DNA of 64,000 nucleotides. It comes from Papaver somniferum (Eukaryota; Streptophyta; Magnoliopsida; Ranunculales; Papaveraceae). The stretch spans positions 806,001 to 870,000 of the forward strand of contig NW_020650859.1 in assembly GCF_003573695.1 (NCBI RefSeq). The letters run 5' to 3'. The position numbers and the translations under genes are program-made. Position 1 is the first letter of the stretch. Every line of letters starts with the position of its first letter. The notes beneath the pieces are model-generated. The model saw only the letters and a program-made list of their open reading frames with translations. It had not been told where the DNA came from and searched no databases. Of this stretch, positions 35,000 to 46,681 are shown piece after piece.

Positions 35000-36890
35000 T
35001 CTTCTTTTATTTTATTATTTTTAGAGTGGTACAAATAAAGAAGAAAAAAAACAGCTAAGTAAAGTAAGAGAGACACCGACTTTAATAAGCAAAAACGAGT
35101 GAATCGAATATCAACTTTTCTTCCTCTTCTTTAAAAACGCACTTGTTAATGCGTGTATGGGCCACTGAAGAATATATATATTTTTTTTTTGAAAAAGATA
35201 AGATGGAATTAGAAAAGAAGGTGCCAAGACAGCACCCTGGAAAGATACACGAGAGAAAAAAATATTTAGATAAATAAATAGATAGTGGAGGGAGCATATG
35301 TTTGGTAATTTCTCTGAAAATGTTTGGGGTGTCACCGATGGAGAGACTCCTCCGCTATTTGGACAATTTTGGTGCTTTAGTTCGTACTCACTTTAGTAGG
35401 AAGTTGATGTCAATATTCATTTTGGATAGCATTTTATCCCAACATTAATTTTAGATAGCATTTGATGCCATTTTGAATAGCATTCGTACTCACTTTAATC
35501 AGGATGCGCTAACCACGCGTACACGTACAGAGTGGTATTTTTCTTATCTTAATACAATGCAGCAGCATCTTTAGATGGGACATCAGTGGCTAGATAGGTT
35601 TTATCTTTGATCTTGACTCCAACATCATCTAATTAAGGTCTCCCATATTTATCCAAAAACTGTTAAATCCAAATATAAGGGTAAATATATTTATGTTAGA
35701 CAGTCTAAGAAATTAGATTCCCAAATAATGTATAACCAGTGTTTCGCCCGTGCTTTGCACTGGCTTAAGTTAATCATCCAATAAATTGAAGTATCACATT
35801 GACGGTACCTATGCACAATTTAGCATAAGGCACTATCAATCAGAAGTGAGCGTTCAAAAATTAATTGTATTAGGAAAATGAATGTTTAAAAAATAAAAAG
35901 AATTGAATTCCAAAAGAGCAGGAGATACAATTGATTACAAGTTCAAAAATGTTGTCATATTTTGAACAAAAACTAACAACTCCTTTGTCGGGTGTGCCAA
36001 ACCGAACTTCGCAACAACACATTGCAACTGTCCCCAATACCAAGGAGATTACTATATATTGAATGCAACTGTCACCCCAACACGAAGGAGAATATGGTTA
36101 CTAAAGATTGGACAGACCTTTTGTCTGTGTTTTGCATCCTGGAGCTCTAGCCAGATGTGTCCCAAGAGACGTCAAACACATTGTTATACCACCACACTAC
36201 ATCATAATAGCTATCCATCAGCAAGTACTTTAATATATTGCAACACCGGCAAGAAGCACCTGGGAACCACCAATGGTATGAAAACACAAAACATAATCAG
36301 AAATTAAATAAGGATTACAGATCAACTATAATATCTTCCCCGGGAAAACACCAAAAACGGTGAATCTCCCTGCATTTTTCTAAAATGCAGCATTAACTCC
36401 AATAAAAATCAATGTAAAATGCAATTATCAAGACCTACTCTAGCATTGACCTAATGACCTCCAAGGCTCCAACTGCAGGTTTCAGATCTCAAAATAATCA
36501 CATATGATATTAAAACTGATGGGTTTTATGCAAACAATTGGAACAGAGGTTCTGTGATCTTCAAAAAGAATAAATGGTTTCTAACTTACCTTGGTTTCCG
36601 TACCTTCAACAGAATGGGAATGTCTTTGAGAGGTTTGCATTTAGAGAATGAGAATGCCATTGAGACGTTTGCATCTAACTACCGGTTCAGACTGACATTC
36701 ACGAGTTGAAAATCTTATATAAACCTGTTGAAACAAAGATCGGAAACGAAAGTATATTAGCTGTGAATAAAAAAAAACCACGGTCCTTGTCAAAAACATG
36801 GCGCGTACTAACTCTATTAAGAAAATACAATAAAATGGTTTCCCAAATAAAACTCAAATACTCAGCAATCAACATAGCACCCAAGTTAAC
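35000..36890. other. No gene recognised; possible second Helitron-like hairpin
   Basis: 35000-35160 is presumably the promoter side of the callose synthase fragment. 35395-35500 has a repeated phrase (ttttggatagcattt.atccca). At 35745-35764, CGCCCGTGCTTTGCACTGGC is an imperfect hairpin like Helitron termini, but with no CTAG terminus beside it. 35780-36890 has no recognisable coding sequence. Confidence 0.35.
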
Positions 36891-36894
36891 ATAC

Positions 36895-37110
36895 CGTGAG
36901 ACTCCTTCAACGATCACACGAAGTTTATCACGCTGGTAAGACCTAATAAGAGAACCCTGCGAGTGGAGGTATAAAATAATTAGCATACCATGAATTTGAA
37001 TAACAACTTTTGGACATTGGTATAATTACCTTTATAAGAAGTAACATTTCCACAATTTCCCACAGTTGAGCCCGTCGATCTTGAGATAATGGTGCAAATA
37101 ATGTCTTATA
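36895..37110 (-). pseudogene. Unidentified gene fragment with exon/intron structure
   Basis: Two exon-like pieces on the minus strand. The first, ending at a donor at 37030 (AAG|GTAATT), reads PLSQDRRAQLWEIVEMLLLI. The second, 36956-36895, lies between an acceptor (CTCGCAG|) and a donor (|GTATGT) and reads SLIRSYQRDKLRVIVEGVSR. They join in the same phase through the K/G codons. I do not recognise the protein. A further piece at about 37170-37330 (minus) reads GPFCYDGHGQVKIEHP then DPLGVLTHVDWQIGKTTRRS. Whether they belong to one gene is unknown. They could be captured exons inside a transposon. Confidence 0.4.
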
Positions 37111-37384
37111 ATGTGCAAAGTATAAAAAATTTAACACATTTTTGCATAGCATGTATATCTAAATGCACCTGTCAGCGGTATATCAAATTCCCATTTCATC
37201 ATTAGACCTCCTTGTGGTCTTTCCAATCTGCCAGTCCACATGCGTCAATACACCCAGCGGGTCATCCGTATTATGATTATTTGGATGCTCAATTTTAACC
37301 TGGCCATGGCCATCATAACAAAACGGACCTATAATAAAATAACAAAGATAATGAGATTTAGTTGAATACACACAATAGCGATCC

Positions 37385-37612
37385 AATTTTTGTTCATATG
37401 AGTAGTGACCATATAGTCCTTATTCTGGTAATTAAGAGTATAAAGATTAGAAGAGAATAGAGTATACAATGATATCAAACAAAAATAAGTAAGTTCGCAA
37501 TTTTTGTTAATATGAGTAGTGACCATGTAGTCCTTATTCTGGTAATTAAGAGTATAAAGATTAGAAGAGAATAGAGTATACAAAGATATCAAACAAAAAT
37601 AAGTAAGTCCAA
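37385..37612 (+). repeat. Tandem duplication, unit 114 bp, two copies
   Basis: Units start at 37385 and 37499 (aatttttgtt.atatgagta) and differ at only a few positions. Minus-strand frames run through both copies but show no recognisable protein. Confidence 0.85.
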
Positions 37613-40173
37613 AATGCTAAGAAAATAGTGTAGAAAATTGAGAGATATACTCGAGAATGAGACATTACCACCAGAATTGTGTGACTTCACCTATTGTGGA
37701 CAATTAGCGACACTACATTTGCAATTCATAATACAAATTCATATATGGATTATGTAGTCTTGTTTTCAATCAGCTTAAGTTTTGTGTTTCTATTTGAAAC
37801 TTATAATAATTGTGCGGCCAAGATGAATGGTTGCTTGCCATTTTGGACAGCAAAGGCTTGAATGGAAGAAAACAAAATCCATATCCTTGACAGCCATTCA
37901 AGGTATAGAGCTTTCCGACCATTGGTGATAAGCACACTACTTTGTATATTATCGATGAAGGTTGAGATTTAAATGCAGCATAATCATCCATAAACATCCA
38001 AATATTACTGAGTAAGTAAATAAGTCCATTCTCAACTAAATTTATGTCCTCTTTAATGTCATCAGTTTGTAACTGCATAGATGCAAAAGTAGCTTATCTT
38101 ATGAAATAAATCGTTTAAATTTTCTAATACGAAAGCGATCGACGTATCCTTATTCGTCGACGTCAATATTCCAAATAGCCTTGCCAGCCTCTCCACCGAT
38201 AATATGAAAACAAAGTGATTTTGATTATAAAATAACAACACTTGATGAAACAAAATTGTATATATCATGAATGAAGAGAAAAACTTGAGAAAGAAATAGA
38301 CAAATGGAGAATAGAGTTAGGGTTTTGTAGCAAATCCGATACCTTTTCCAGTAAAATAAAACAAAAAACAGAACAGGGTTAGGTTTATATGGGATTTTGC
38401 TGAATCGTAACTTGTTAGATAATCTTCTCTAGGGTTTGTTCAGAATAGTTACAGTAAAAGAGCAGAGAATAGGAAAGTGTAGAGAATAAAATTAGGGAAT
38501 GAGTTTTGTGACCCGAGGAGGATTAAGAATAAAATTAGGGCATGAGTTTTACGAGGAGGATTAATAAGCGTGGGTTTCGACCACCCACCTCATTTCGTGT
38601 GTGGCAAAAAACACCGAAAATATCACAAAACTCAAACTTTTTATCGGTCTATATTCTCTTAACTGGGAAAGAAGCTCTAGAATTCGAGCTTTGTTCAGCT
38701 TTCAACCACAGCTCTTTGAATTGGACTCAAATTATATATACAACAATGACATTGATTTAGCCTGTTTTTCTTTTTCTCCAGAATTTGGCGTTTTTGAGTG
38801 TCAATTACATTGGATAGGAATCCATTAATGAATGGTTTAGCATCTGGAATGGAATAAGAATGTGATTTACGTTTCCGTTTAGATCTTTCCTTTGAATGTG
38901 CATTTGTCAAGCATTTGTGTGTATGAATTCCTGTGTTTATTTTGTAGATCTACTCACTCTGTAGTAATTTTCGCAAGTTTAACTGATAAGTAAGTTTACT
39001 TCAAGATAAGTATAACTTTGTTGCTTTCCGTCAAAACTGATCATCATATCAATCAAAACAGTAACATAGTTACACGGAGTACCAGTACTTCTGAGTACAC
39101 TAGCTATTTGTCAATTTTTTAGATGGTGAAAGGTAATTTTTGACGTGATATTTGAGATGTTTTCATCACGAGGTAAGGTGGTGGCCTTTGCATCCACTAT
39201 GATCAAATTTTCAAGTCTAATTCAGGGACTTGAGAAGTGATGTGCACCTGATCTGACAACCAAAATGAGTGTTGGCAGTTGTAGCTAGCACACCACCAAA
39301 ACAAAATAACTAAATATTCAATACCTTCTCAGAAGAAAAAACATGAAATGAAAAGCTCGCAGGCAGTGTACTTTGGTTAATTTGTATTTCTGAATTATTC
39401 CTCTCAACCTGTCTAAGTTATATTACGTCACCACATCATAAATATCAAGATCTTATTTATTTATTTATTTTGAAGCATATCAAGATCTTACAGACAAACA
39501 CCGCCTCCTCCTCAGGATGTTTTCTAAAATAAACCAATATCTCGTTAAGTGAATAAACAAAATTTCTATCATCATTTTGGAACCAAAATTTCAACTACAG
39601 ACCGAGTAGATCTACAAAATGAACACAGGAATACTTAAACATCAATTCTTGAAATTGCAATTGTATTCAGAAAGCGGAAATGAAAAATCGTTATACATGA
39701 ATCGCATTCACATTCAAGATGCTAACCAACTAAATTTTATTGATGGATTCATGTTACAGAAACATATAACCTAGGATCTAGTAGTTCCATTAATTTTTTT
39801 CACCGATCTTTAAGACTCCTGAAGATGCGATAAAAAAACGTCTTGAATCATAATTGAAAAACATCTATGTTCATAGTCAGTAAAGGAAGATCCAGAAGAT
39901 CAAGACCAACTCAATCTCCGAGTGAATAAGAAGAAGTATGAAATGGTTTTGGGAGGAGAAATCATTATGCTAAAACTTATTCATTTGTGATGTTGTATGC
40001 CAGAGTTGATACCGATAATAAACCAGCATCTCATTCATAAATCTGTTAAAGATAATGGTTAATTTGTGATGGTCAAACATGAACATGACTGGACGGTCAA
40101 AGATGATAAATCATTTATGTAGACGTGGAAAAATCCTGTTTCTACATCCAAGAAACATAAACATGCATAGGAA
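37613..40173. other. No gene recognised
   Basis: Minus-strand frames at 37770-38078 and 38062-38268 and plus-strand frames at 38542-38828 show nothing I can name. From about 39530 the sequence belongs to the dispersed repeat family described at 39530-40060. Confidence 0.35.
39530..40060 (+). repeat. Member of a dispersed repeat family (four copies in window)
   Basis: Shares scattered words with 44100-44460, 51700-51960 and 57760-58130: 'atgctaacaac.cattcaac', 'tattattattacataaactgat', 'taccaccaatctt', and 'agtagatctacaaa'. The copies are diverged and differ in length. They may be old copies of one 3' gene region or of an unclassified element. Confidence 0.5.
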
Positions 40174-40819
40174 GTGATAACGTAAAGGATTCATAAAAAC
40201 ACAAGATATACGTGGTTCAGCATAATTACTTACGTCCACGGGAGTTAGGGGATGATCTTATTACTCGATTTTATGATTACAAAGGGTATGAATCAGTCAA
40301 AATTTCTCCTTACTGGAAGCTCTTAGTCTACTCTTCTCACCTTCCTTTTTGCCTTCTACATAGCTCTCTATTTTAGCCACAAGTGATGATATAACCAAAT
40401 TACAGTGTGAGTCGTGGTATTTCTTCCTTGAAGTTCTTCTCGGGTCAAGGATGATGCTTCTTCCGAGATACTAGGACAAGCTTAGCGATACACTCTCCCG
40501 ATGTTCTCTTTGTCCGATGTTGCTTGCTTGATGAGTATTGCCGATGTCGCCCTTTATATGCTTGGCCGAGTCTTACTTTGACCTGATTCTCGTTACCTTC
40601 CCAACTACTTTGTCAGTGCATTTATTTCCTCTTGTACCCGATGATTGTCTCTTCAGTCACCTCCGACCTCTATATGTATCGTCTTCACGGATTCCCTTAG
40701 TGTCTCTTTTCTCATGCCCAGACCGGATAGAATGATTTGGTGCTTCACACTTCATCTGTTGTTGATGTCTTACTATCTAGAATTGCTCCATCTGGGTCTG
40801 TGAATTATTTACACCTACA
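40174..40819 (-). mobile_element. Probable copia-type LTR (solo or truncated)
   Basis: Reading the minus strand it would start TGTAGGTGTAAATAATTC and end ACGTTATCA. Near that end is a 'gaaccacgtatatcttgtgtttttatgaat'-type sequence, typical of Ty1/copia LTRs. The flanks (GGAAG and ATCTA) do not match, so the ends or the solo status are uncertain. No coding sequence is attached. Confidence 0.5.
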
Positions 40820-41156
40820 ATCTATACTAAGTAAAGCCTATTACAACCTAGGACCGTAGACTACTGTCTAGAGATACGGACTCTAGAGTCATCTTAACTT
40901 GGTCGATCATCTAGAGAATTCTTTTTCTAGACCTTTCTTTCTTAGTCAGTAAAATAAGGGAATTGGTCACGTGTGTTTTGAATACTCTAGAGTAAACTAG
41001 AGTAGTATAGGTCGGTCACTCACTTATGAGCGGAACTGTAAAGGGGGTTTGGCCCAGGGCCATAAGTTTCAACGCAGTCCTAACCAAGTTTGTCGATCAC
41101 TTTCTAATGCAAAAATATGAACAAAATCACTTTCTTTAACAATCATTAATAGTAAT

Positions 41157-41974
41157 AATTGAAACTAAATTGAAACTAACGGGTAGAGAGAAGAATAGAC
41201 TTAAACAAACTTTGATATTGATTAATAACTTATTTTAATACATGAGAACTCAATACATATTTATATACAAGATATCTTCGACTCCAAGATAATCAAGTTT
41301 CCTAACTAAAGACAATTTCCTAATACAAAAGAAATTCTAAAAATATTAAAAACTCAACTTTGTACAAAGTTAGGAAACAATGTACAAGTTGGTTATATTG
41401 TGTTAACACCCTCCCGCAAGCGTAACGGGTTATCTTGAACCGTAAGCTTGAAACGTAAAAGAGAAAACCTATCTTTAGAAAGTGGTTTTGTGAAAATGTC
41501 CGCAATTTGATCTTTAGAAGAAACAAAACGAACATCCAGAAGTTTGGAAGCAACTTGATCACGAACAAATTGATAATCAATCTCTATATGTTTAGTCCGA
41601 GCATGGAAAATAGGATTAACTGTGAGATAGGTAGCACCAAGATTGTCACACCATAAAATCGGAGGAGAATGTGTAGAAGAAAGTGTAGATGAAACAGTTG
41701 AAGATGCCGACATGGTTATGAGAATTGAAACTAAATTGAAACTAACATGTAGAGAGAAGAATAGACTTAAACAAACTTTGATATTGATTACTAACTTATT
41801 TTAATACATGAGAACTCAATACATATTTATATACAAGATATCTTCGAATCCAAGATAATCAAATTTCCTAACTAAAGACAATTTCCTAATACAAAAGAAA
41901 TTCTAAAAATATTAAAAACTCAACTTTGTACAAAGTTAGGAAACAATGTACAAGTTGGTTATATTGTGTTAACA
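41157..41974 (-). mobile_element. Internally deleted Ty1/copia element with two LTRs, 818 bp
   Basis: Two 252-bp direct LTRs (41157-41408 and 41723-41974) enclose only about 314 bp. A 5-bp duplication GTAAT flanks it (41152-41156 and 41975-41979). Block 2 has the empty site with one such ATTAC word (14968-14972, opposite strand). On the minus strand the LTR begins TGTTAACACAATATAACC and a polypurine tract CGGGAGGG precedes the 3' LTR. The few differences between LTRs (for example acggg/acatg near the start) suggest a fairly recent insertion. The outer end reads ...CAATT and lacks the usual CA, judged from the empty site. Confidence 0.92.
41393..41713 (-). CDS. Gag-start/RNase H-end fusion frame of the deleted copia element
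   Basis: An open frame of 106 codons fills the interior of the deleted element. The first 16 residues (MSASSTVSSTLSSTHS) are of the serine/threonine-rich kind that starts copia gag. They are followed without a break by the C-terminal copia RNase H segment: PPILWCDNLGATYLTVNP, FHARTKHIEIDYQFVRDQVA, LLDVRFVSSKDQIADIFTKP. The frame ends in the LTR after LREGVNTI. Everything between (most of gag, protease, integrase, reverse transcriptase) is deleted, yet the junction is in frame. The product lacks most RNase H catalytic residues and would have no enzymatic activity. Mobilisation would need proteins from a full-length relative. Confidence 0.9.
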   Translation of the reverse strand: MSASSTVSSTLSSTHSPPILWCDNLGATYLTVNPIFHARTKHIEIDYQFVRDQVASKLLDVRFVSSKDQIADIFTKPLSKDRFSLLRFKLTVQDNPLRLREGVNTI

Positions 41975-42314
41975 GTAATTGATTTAGCATTCTTGAGTTG
42001 AAAAACTAACAGATAAAGTAATCACATTCCTTAATAAACTAGCCTTGATGTGTACTACTGGGAATGGTCCTAAATTTCTCATATGGATCCCTGCGTTTAA
42101 GTGTTAGACAAATTGTCGTCCCATAGGGGCCGGTTAAACCCATAAACTATTTCTTGCAAACTTGACTCGTATTTTCAAAAGGAAAAATTTCTAAAATGAT
42201 GAGCTACTACTGATTTATTCTGCACAAAATTGGTTAAAAAGACCAAAATCAACAATTTCTAGGTGAAAAGAACATTTAGATTTTGATACTGCTTAAATGG
42301 AAAAAATGTAAAAG

Positions 42315-42475
42315 TAGTTAGGATGTAAACAGTTTCATCCTGCCCATTTTTAAATATTTTTTCTTATTTTTGATTTACATCAGGATGCATCCAGTTTCAT
42401 CCTCACTATTTTTTAAGTTTAAGTCAGGATAAATCCAGTTTCATCCTTGCTATTTTTTTAGTGTCCATTTTACTC
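42315..42475 (+). repeat. TTTCATCC/AGGATG short repeats
   Basis: A segment with three variants of 'aggat.catccagtttcatcct', absent from the corresponding parts of blocks 1 and 2. It is probably a small insertion in block 3; its nature is unknown. Confidence 0.55.
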
Positions 42476-43040
42476 ATACTAATTTTTACTCGTCCATTTA
42501 CCCATTAATCCGACCTGGAAAATACGAGTCAATTTTTGTTATGATAGAAATAAAATTGTGTGGTGCAGTATTAGAACCGATGCCCAACTTTAAGACTTGT
42601 ACCAAATCTTCGCGGATTTTGCCACGTGTGATTTGGCATCATTGAATGACAATTTATGGCAACGCCTAATCTGTTGATTAAATATGACATTTATGGTGAC
42701 ACCCAATATCTTGATAGAATTAATGAAAAGAAAGAAAATATCATAATAACACCGGTTTTAGTTTATTTTGGAGGACCCTTTCATAATGAGCAAGATCATG
42801 CATTACAAATATGTAGTAAGTTATCATGAAAAGATAAAATAGCAAATATTTTATTTCCTCAAGTAACTTAACGTACAACCCCAATATACATAAATAAGAT
42901 TCTAGTTAAGGAATATGTTGACATGCTACATGTTTGTTAGCTCTAAACCCTGTGACTATAAAAGACTGTGAAAGAACGAAAGAAACCATTAACATTATCC
43001 TTAGTTTTCATTTTCAAGGCTGATTCTAGTTTGAATCATA

Positions 43041-43502
43041 ATGCCAAAATCATTATTTCTAGTTTTAGGATAGCTTCTATCATCTTCTTCACTCTTCTTG
43101 CTTTAACATTTTTCTGTGCACAATCAGTTGACGGTATTGACATTGTTTGGAACAAAAAGATTGTCACCGTGCAAAATGATATAGATCCAGACATAGCATT
43201 CAAAATCCATTGCAAATCAAGGGAAGATGATTTCGGTGAGCATACTCTATATTACAAACAAAGTTTCTATTGGAGATTTAGAGTTAATTTTGATGCAGAC
43301 AATCAAATTTAAATGAGATTCAAGTTGATATGATCCTAATGAAAAAAAGGATCACATAATGGAGTTTTTTGCTTACAAAACTTGGAGGGACTGTGACAGA
43401 TATTGTTTAGATGATTGTATTTGGAGCATTCGTCGAGATGGTGGCTACTATGATAAAACTAAAGCAGATAAATAGTTTCCGTTTAAAAAGATGTTTTCTT
43501 TA
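43041..43502 (+). pseudogene. S-protein homologue (S1 family) pseudogene, copy 3
   Basis: The ATG at 43041 starts MPKSLFLVLG, but a one-base deletion compared with the intact copy (GSAST...) gives an immediate TAG. The downstream frame is then continuous as SIIFFTLLALTFFCAQSVDG and IVTVQNDIDPDIAFKIHC, up to YYKQSFYWRFRVNF. There a second lesion removes the second-cysteine region, and the tail is in other frames (DPNEKK..HNGVFCL at about 43335-43380, then SIRRDGGYYDKT at about 43428-43460, TAG at 43474). An alternative ATG at 42968 opens a frame into the core but has no signal peptide start. The lesions differ from those of copy 1, so the two copies died independently. Confidence 0.9.
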
Positions 43503-43985
43503 AATGATTCTAATTCTAGACTGGCAGCGGATAATAACGTAGAAAAATATAATGGTGGTTTAGATCCGATAATAATTTTCCAAACAAACTCACAATCAAT
43601 CCGGTATTTCCGTTTTCTTAAAGTTAGTTGAAATCTAATAATTGCTTGCTTCATTAAGATGCAGTTGCCGCTTCTTGATAACAAGGTAATCATAGATACA
43701 TTCACATCTACTACACGTTTTTTGAATTTTTGTTGTTAATTATGATAATAAATTCTTACAAGTCTCAGTAATTCTGCAAGCATTATTTAGTCATGGAATA
43801 CTGTACTGCCAGTTAGACTAGTTCTCATAAGTTTATGGCCCATAACGGAGGGTTTCAGTAATGGGAACAGTGCATAAGGTCAAATGACTCTAATCAGCTG
43901 GAAATTGTCCGTTAATTTAGTCTTGCCAACAACGTCAGTACTTCAGCTACGAAATTCACTATGTCCACATGAGAAACAAAGAAAG

Positions 43986-45930
43986 ATGCTTAATTCCTTT
44001 TTTTTTTCTTTTTTTTTTTGATCGGTGATGCTTAATTCTTTTTACGAATAGTTGTTTTTACTACTCAAAAACGATCGAGCACATGTATTCATAATTTGCT
44101 ATGAAACGTATTACTAATTCTACTTTGCCTAAACGCCAAATTCCCGGAAGTTGCTTTCAGCTTATTATTATCACAGATGAAGCATAAATATCACATTCTA
44201 CCGAGTAGATTCTACTCTGAGTAAGTTCACATTCTACTTTGCTTTCACCAAATTCTACTCTGAGTAAGTTCACATTCAGAGGAAACATAAACATCACAGA
44301 TGAAACGAAAAATTGTTACACAATCATATGACCATCATTCAAATTCAATATGCTAACAACCCATTAACTTTTTTATTATTATTATTACATAAACTGATGC
44401 CATTTTACCACCAATCTTAAAATTCCTAAAAATTCTCGGCGTAGAATCTTCAATAGAGGGCAAGACACAAACTTGAAAGAACTTTTATAACAACAATAAC
44501 TAGTTCAAATGACTCAAATGAACTAGTTAGAAATTTGTTCAATTGCTTAGATCTTATGTAACTTCACAAGACACAATCGAAGTAAAAACAATTTGATTCA
44601 CTTGAATCGGTTCATGAACTTTATATCCATGGTTTGCAAAAGCATTCCTTAATCAATAAAGATGAGTTTCAATAACAATCGTTTTTAGACATAACCTATT
44701 CAAGTTCGCGGACTGGGTTTCACGGACGTAAGTTCCCGGACGGAGTTCATAAACTCCAGCAGAAATTCTCGAGTTTGAACACTTCGCCAGTTCGCGGACT
44801 AAGCTTGCTGAGTGAGTTTACAAACTCCTGTTCTCTTGATCAACAAAGTTCGCAAACTTTGGTTCAAGAAATAAGACTTATACATATATGTGTTTGCACA
44901 ACAATGTTTATATCCATCAATGGTTATATAGTCTAAACTCTCATTTCAATCATTGAAACATTCTCAGAGGACGTTATATAGTTGTTATTCACAAACCATT
45001 TTTCGTCAGAGCAATTTTAAAAGTGATTGAAACATATCATAACTTCGTCACTAGGTAAAGATGAACTTGGTTAAAGCGAAAGCTTTACCAACACATATTT
45101 CGAGAAATAAATAGGAGGTGAGCTCAGCTCGAAATACCAAATATGTATAATCTAAGTCTATATAGCAAAACGACTTTTGTCTCAATATACGAGATAGAGT
45201 AGATAGACTTTTCAGTGATAGATAAGTTCAAGTCTCCACATACCTTTTAGTTGATGAAGATCCACCGGTTCCTTGAGTAGTCCTTCGTCTTGTATGATGA
45301 TTTCGATGGAGTTCTTGAGCTCAACTACACTTTATATCCTAGTCCGAGACTTTAGCTATATTAGACTAGAAATCAAGACTTATAGTTTTTATCACTAATT
45401 TTGACAAACATGCTTGAAATAACAACGCATGCGAGTTTGACCGAACAATGCTCTAACAAATCCTACAACCAACATCGAAGTAAATCTATGAACTAAATCT
45501 AAGACATCATGAGAAAAACTCTAAATCATTTCATTAAAATTAGAAGAAACACAAATGCATGAAACCCTAACTTGAACAACAAATAACTTTCTCTCTTTTA
45601 AATTTCTTATATATACTCTTAAAAAGATCTATCCTTTGTTACAATGGCTTCTTGTCCCTTTTGTATGAGTTACATAGTGGAGGACATCTAATAAAGTCCT
45701 TATTTTAGGATCTAGAAGGCGATAGAATCGCCCTTTCTAGTTATCTTCGCGCTATACTTTATACGCACTGATCTTCACACTTTTGGTGTGACTTGGTGAT
45801 GTCGTCGCATTTGTTAGCGGAAATATACTGAGCTCTTCATGTTCGCCTACTATCAAAAGGATTCTTTCGCATTACTAATGGTTGTGCGGTATTTTGCACC
45901 CACAAAATTTCTTGCAACCCATATGAAAAA
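43986..45930. other. Non-coding; LTR-like stretch at about 44450-45650
   Basis: 44100-44460 belongs to the dispersed repeat family of 39530. From about 44690, words such as 'gttcgcggact' recur three or four times (44705, 44788 and variants), reminiscent of plant copia LTRs, but no paired end or target duplication was found. No coding sequence. Confidence 0.35.
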
Positions 45931-45934
45931 TAAT

Positions 45935-46681
45935 GTTTATTAACTCTCTTATGGAAGATTTACTAGGAAAAACTCTAAAGGCTATTGTATTTCCCACGTG
46001 GATTTTCTACCTTAGAAGTTGTGAAGCAACTAGTCAACTTCAGCGGAGCAAAGTGATCATGTGCAACAAATTACCTTTACTTGCATCTGTCATGTTGTAT
46101 TCCTTTCCGTTCGTCAATGTTTTATCCCACTGGGTTTTCCTTGTCAAGGTCTTGATGAGGCAACGTATACGCATCCAACTATGTTTTAAGTTTAATTAAT
46201 ATTGTATTATTTTTTTTTAGTTCAGATTTTGTCCCTTTAGGTGTCCCTGACGAAGTTTTAACGAGGAAATTAACTTAGACGCGTCGATCTTTGAAGATCG
46301 TATTGCATGTGATGAACTACATGTAAAATACGAGATAACATGTGAAGTACTACATGTGAAGAGATGTACCAAGGTTTTGTCCCACTGGGTTTTTCCTTGT
46401 CAAATTTTTAATGAGGCAATTGATTTTGGCACAAGTCATCAAGGAAACAATGGCATTGAAGAACTACATTTGAAGCGCTATATGTGAAGCACATCATGTG
46501 AAGTTATGTTAGACCGCAGAAGGGGGAGTGTTGCAGGGCCTACGGCCCATAGATGTGCGGCCCAACTAGGGTTTTCCTTCCCATGTATATATATATATGT
46601 TATTGTATCCATGTAACCCTACTACTCATATCAATAAGAAACTACCTGTCTCTTACCTTTCCTTATTATTCTACTACAACA
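45935..46681 (+). mobile_element. Copia 3' remnant with LTR
   Basis: Homologous to 29380-30095: 'agcaactagtcaacttca', the 'tttatcccactgggttttcc' repeats, then polypurine AGGGGGAG and the LTR at 46529-46681 (TGTTGCAGGGCC ... ACTACAACA). Nothing of pol remains, only the pre-LTR region. Confidence 0.8.
46529..46681 (+). repeat. Copia 3' LTR, 153 bp
   Basis: Starts directly after the polypurine tract and ends CAACA. Sister of the LTR at 29937-30095. Confidence 0.8.

Larger units (their letters stand above)
41025..43985 (+). repeat. Segmental duplication block 3 (SPH-bearing)
   Basis: Direct relative of block 1 and inverted relative of block 2. It starts 'gagcggaactgtaaaggggg' (match at 15127-15148 in reverse complement) and ends near 'gtccacatgag' at 43970. 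Without the inserted copia element it is about 2.1 kb. Confidence 0.85.

Noticed and set aside
35745..35764. Possible second Helitron terminus
   Set aside because: Hairpin-like CGCCCGTGCTTTGCACTGGC is imperfect and no CTAG(T) lies at the right distance.
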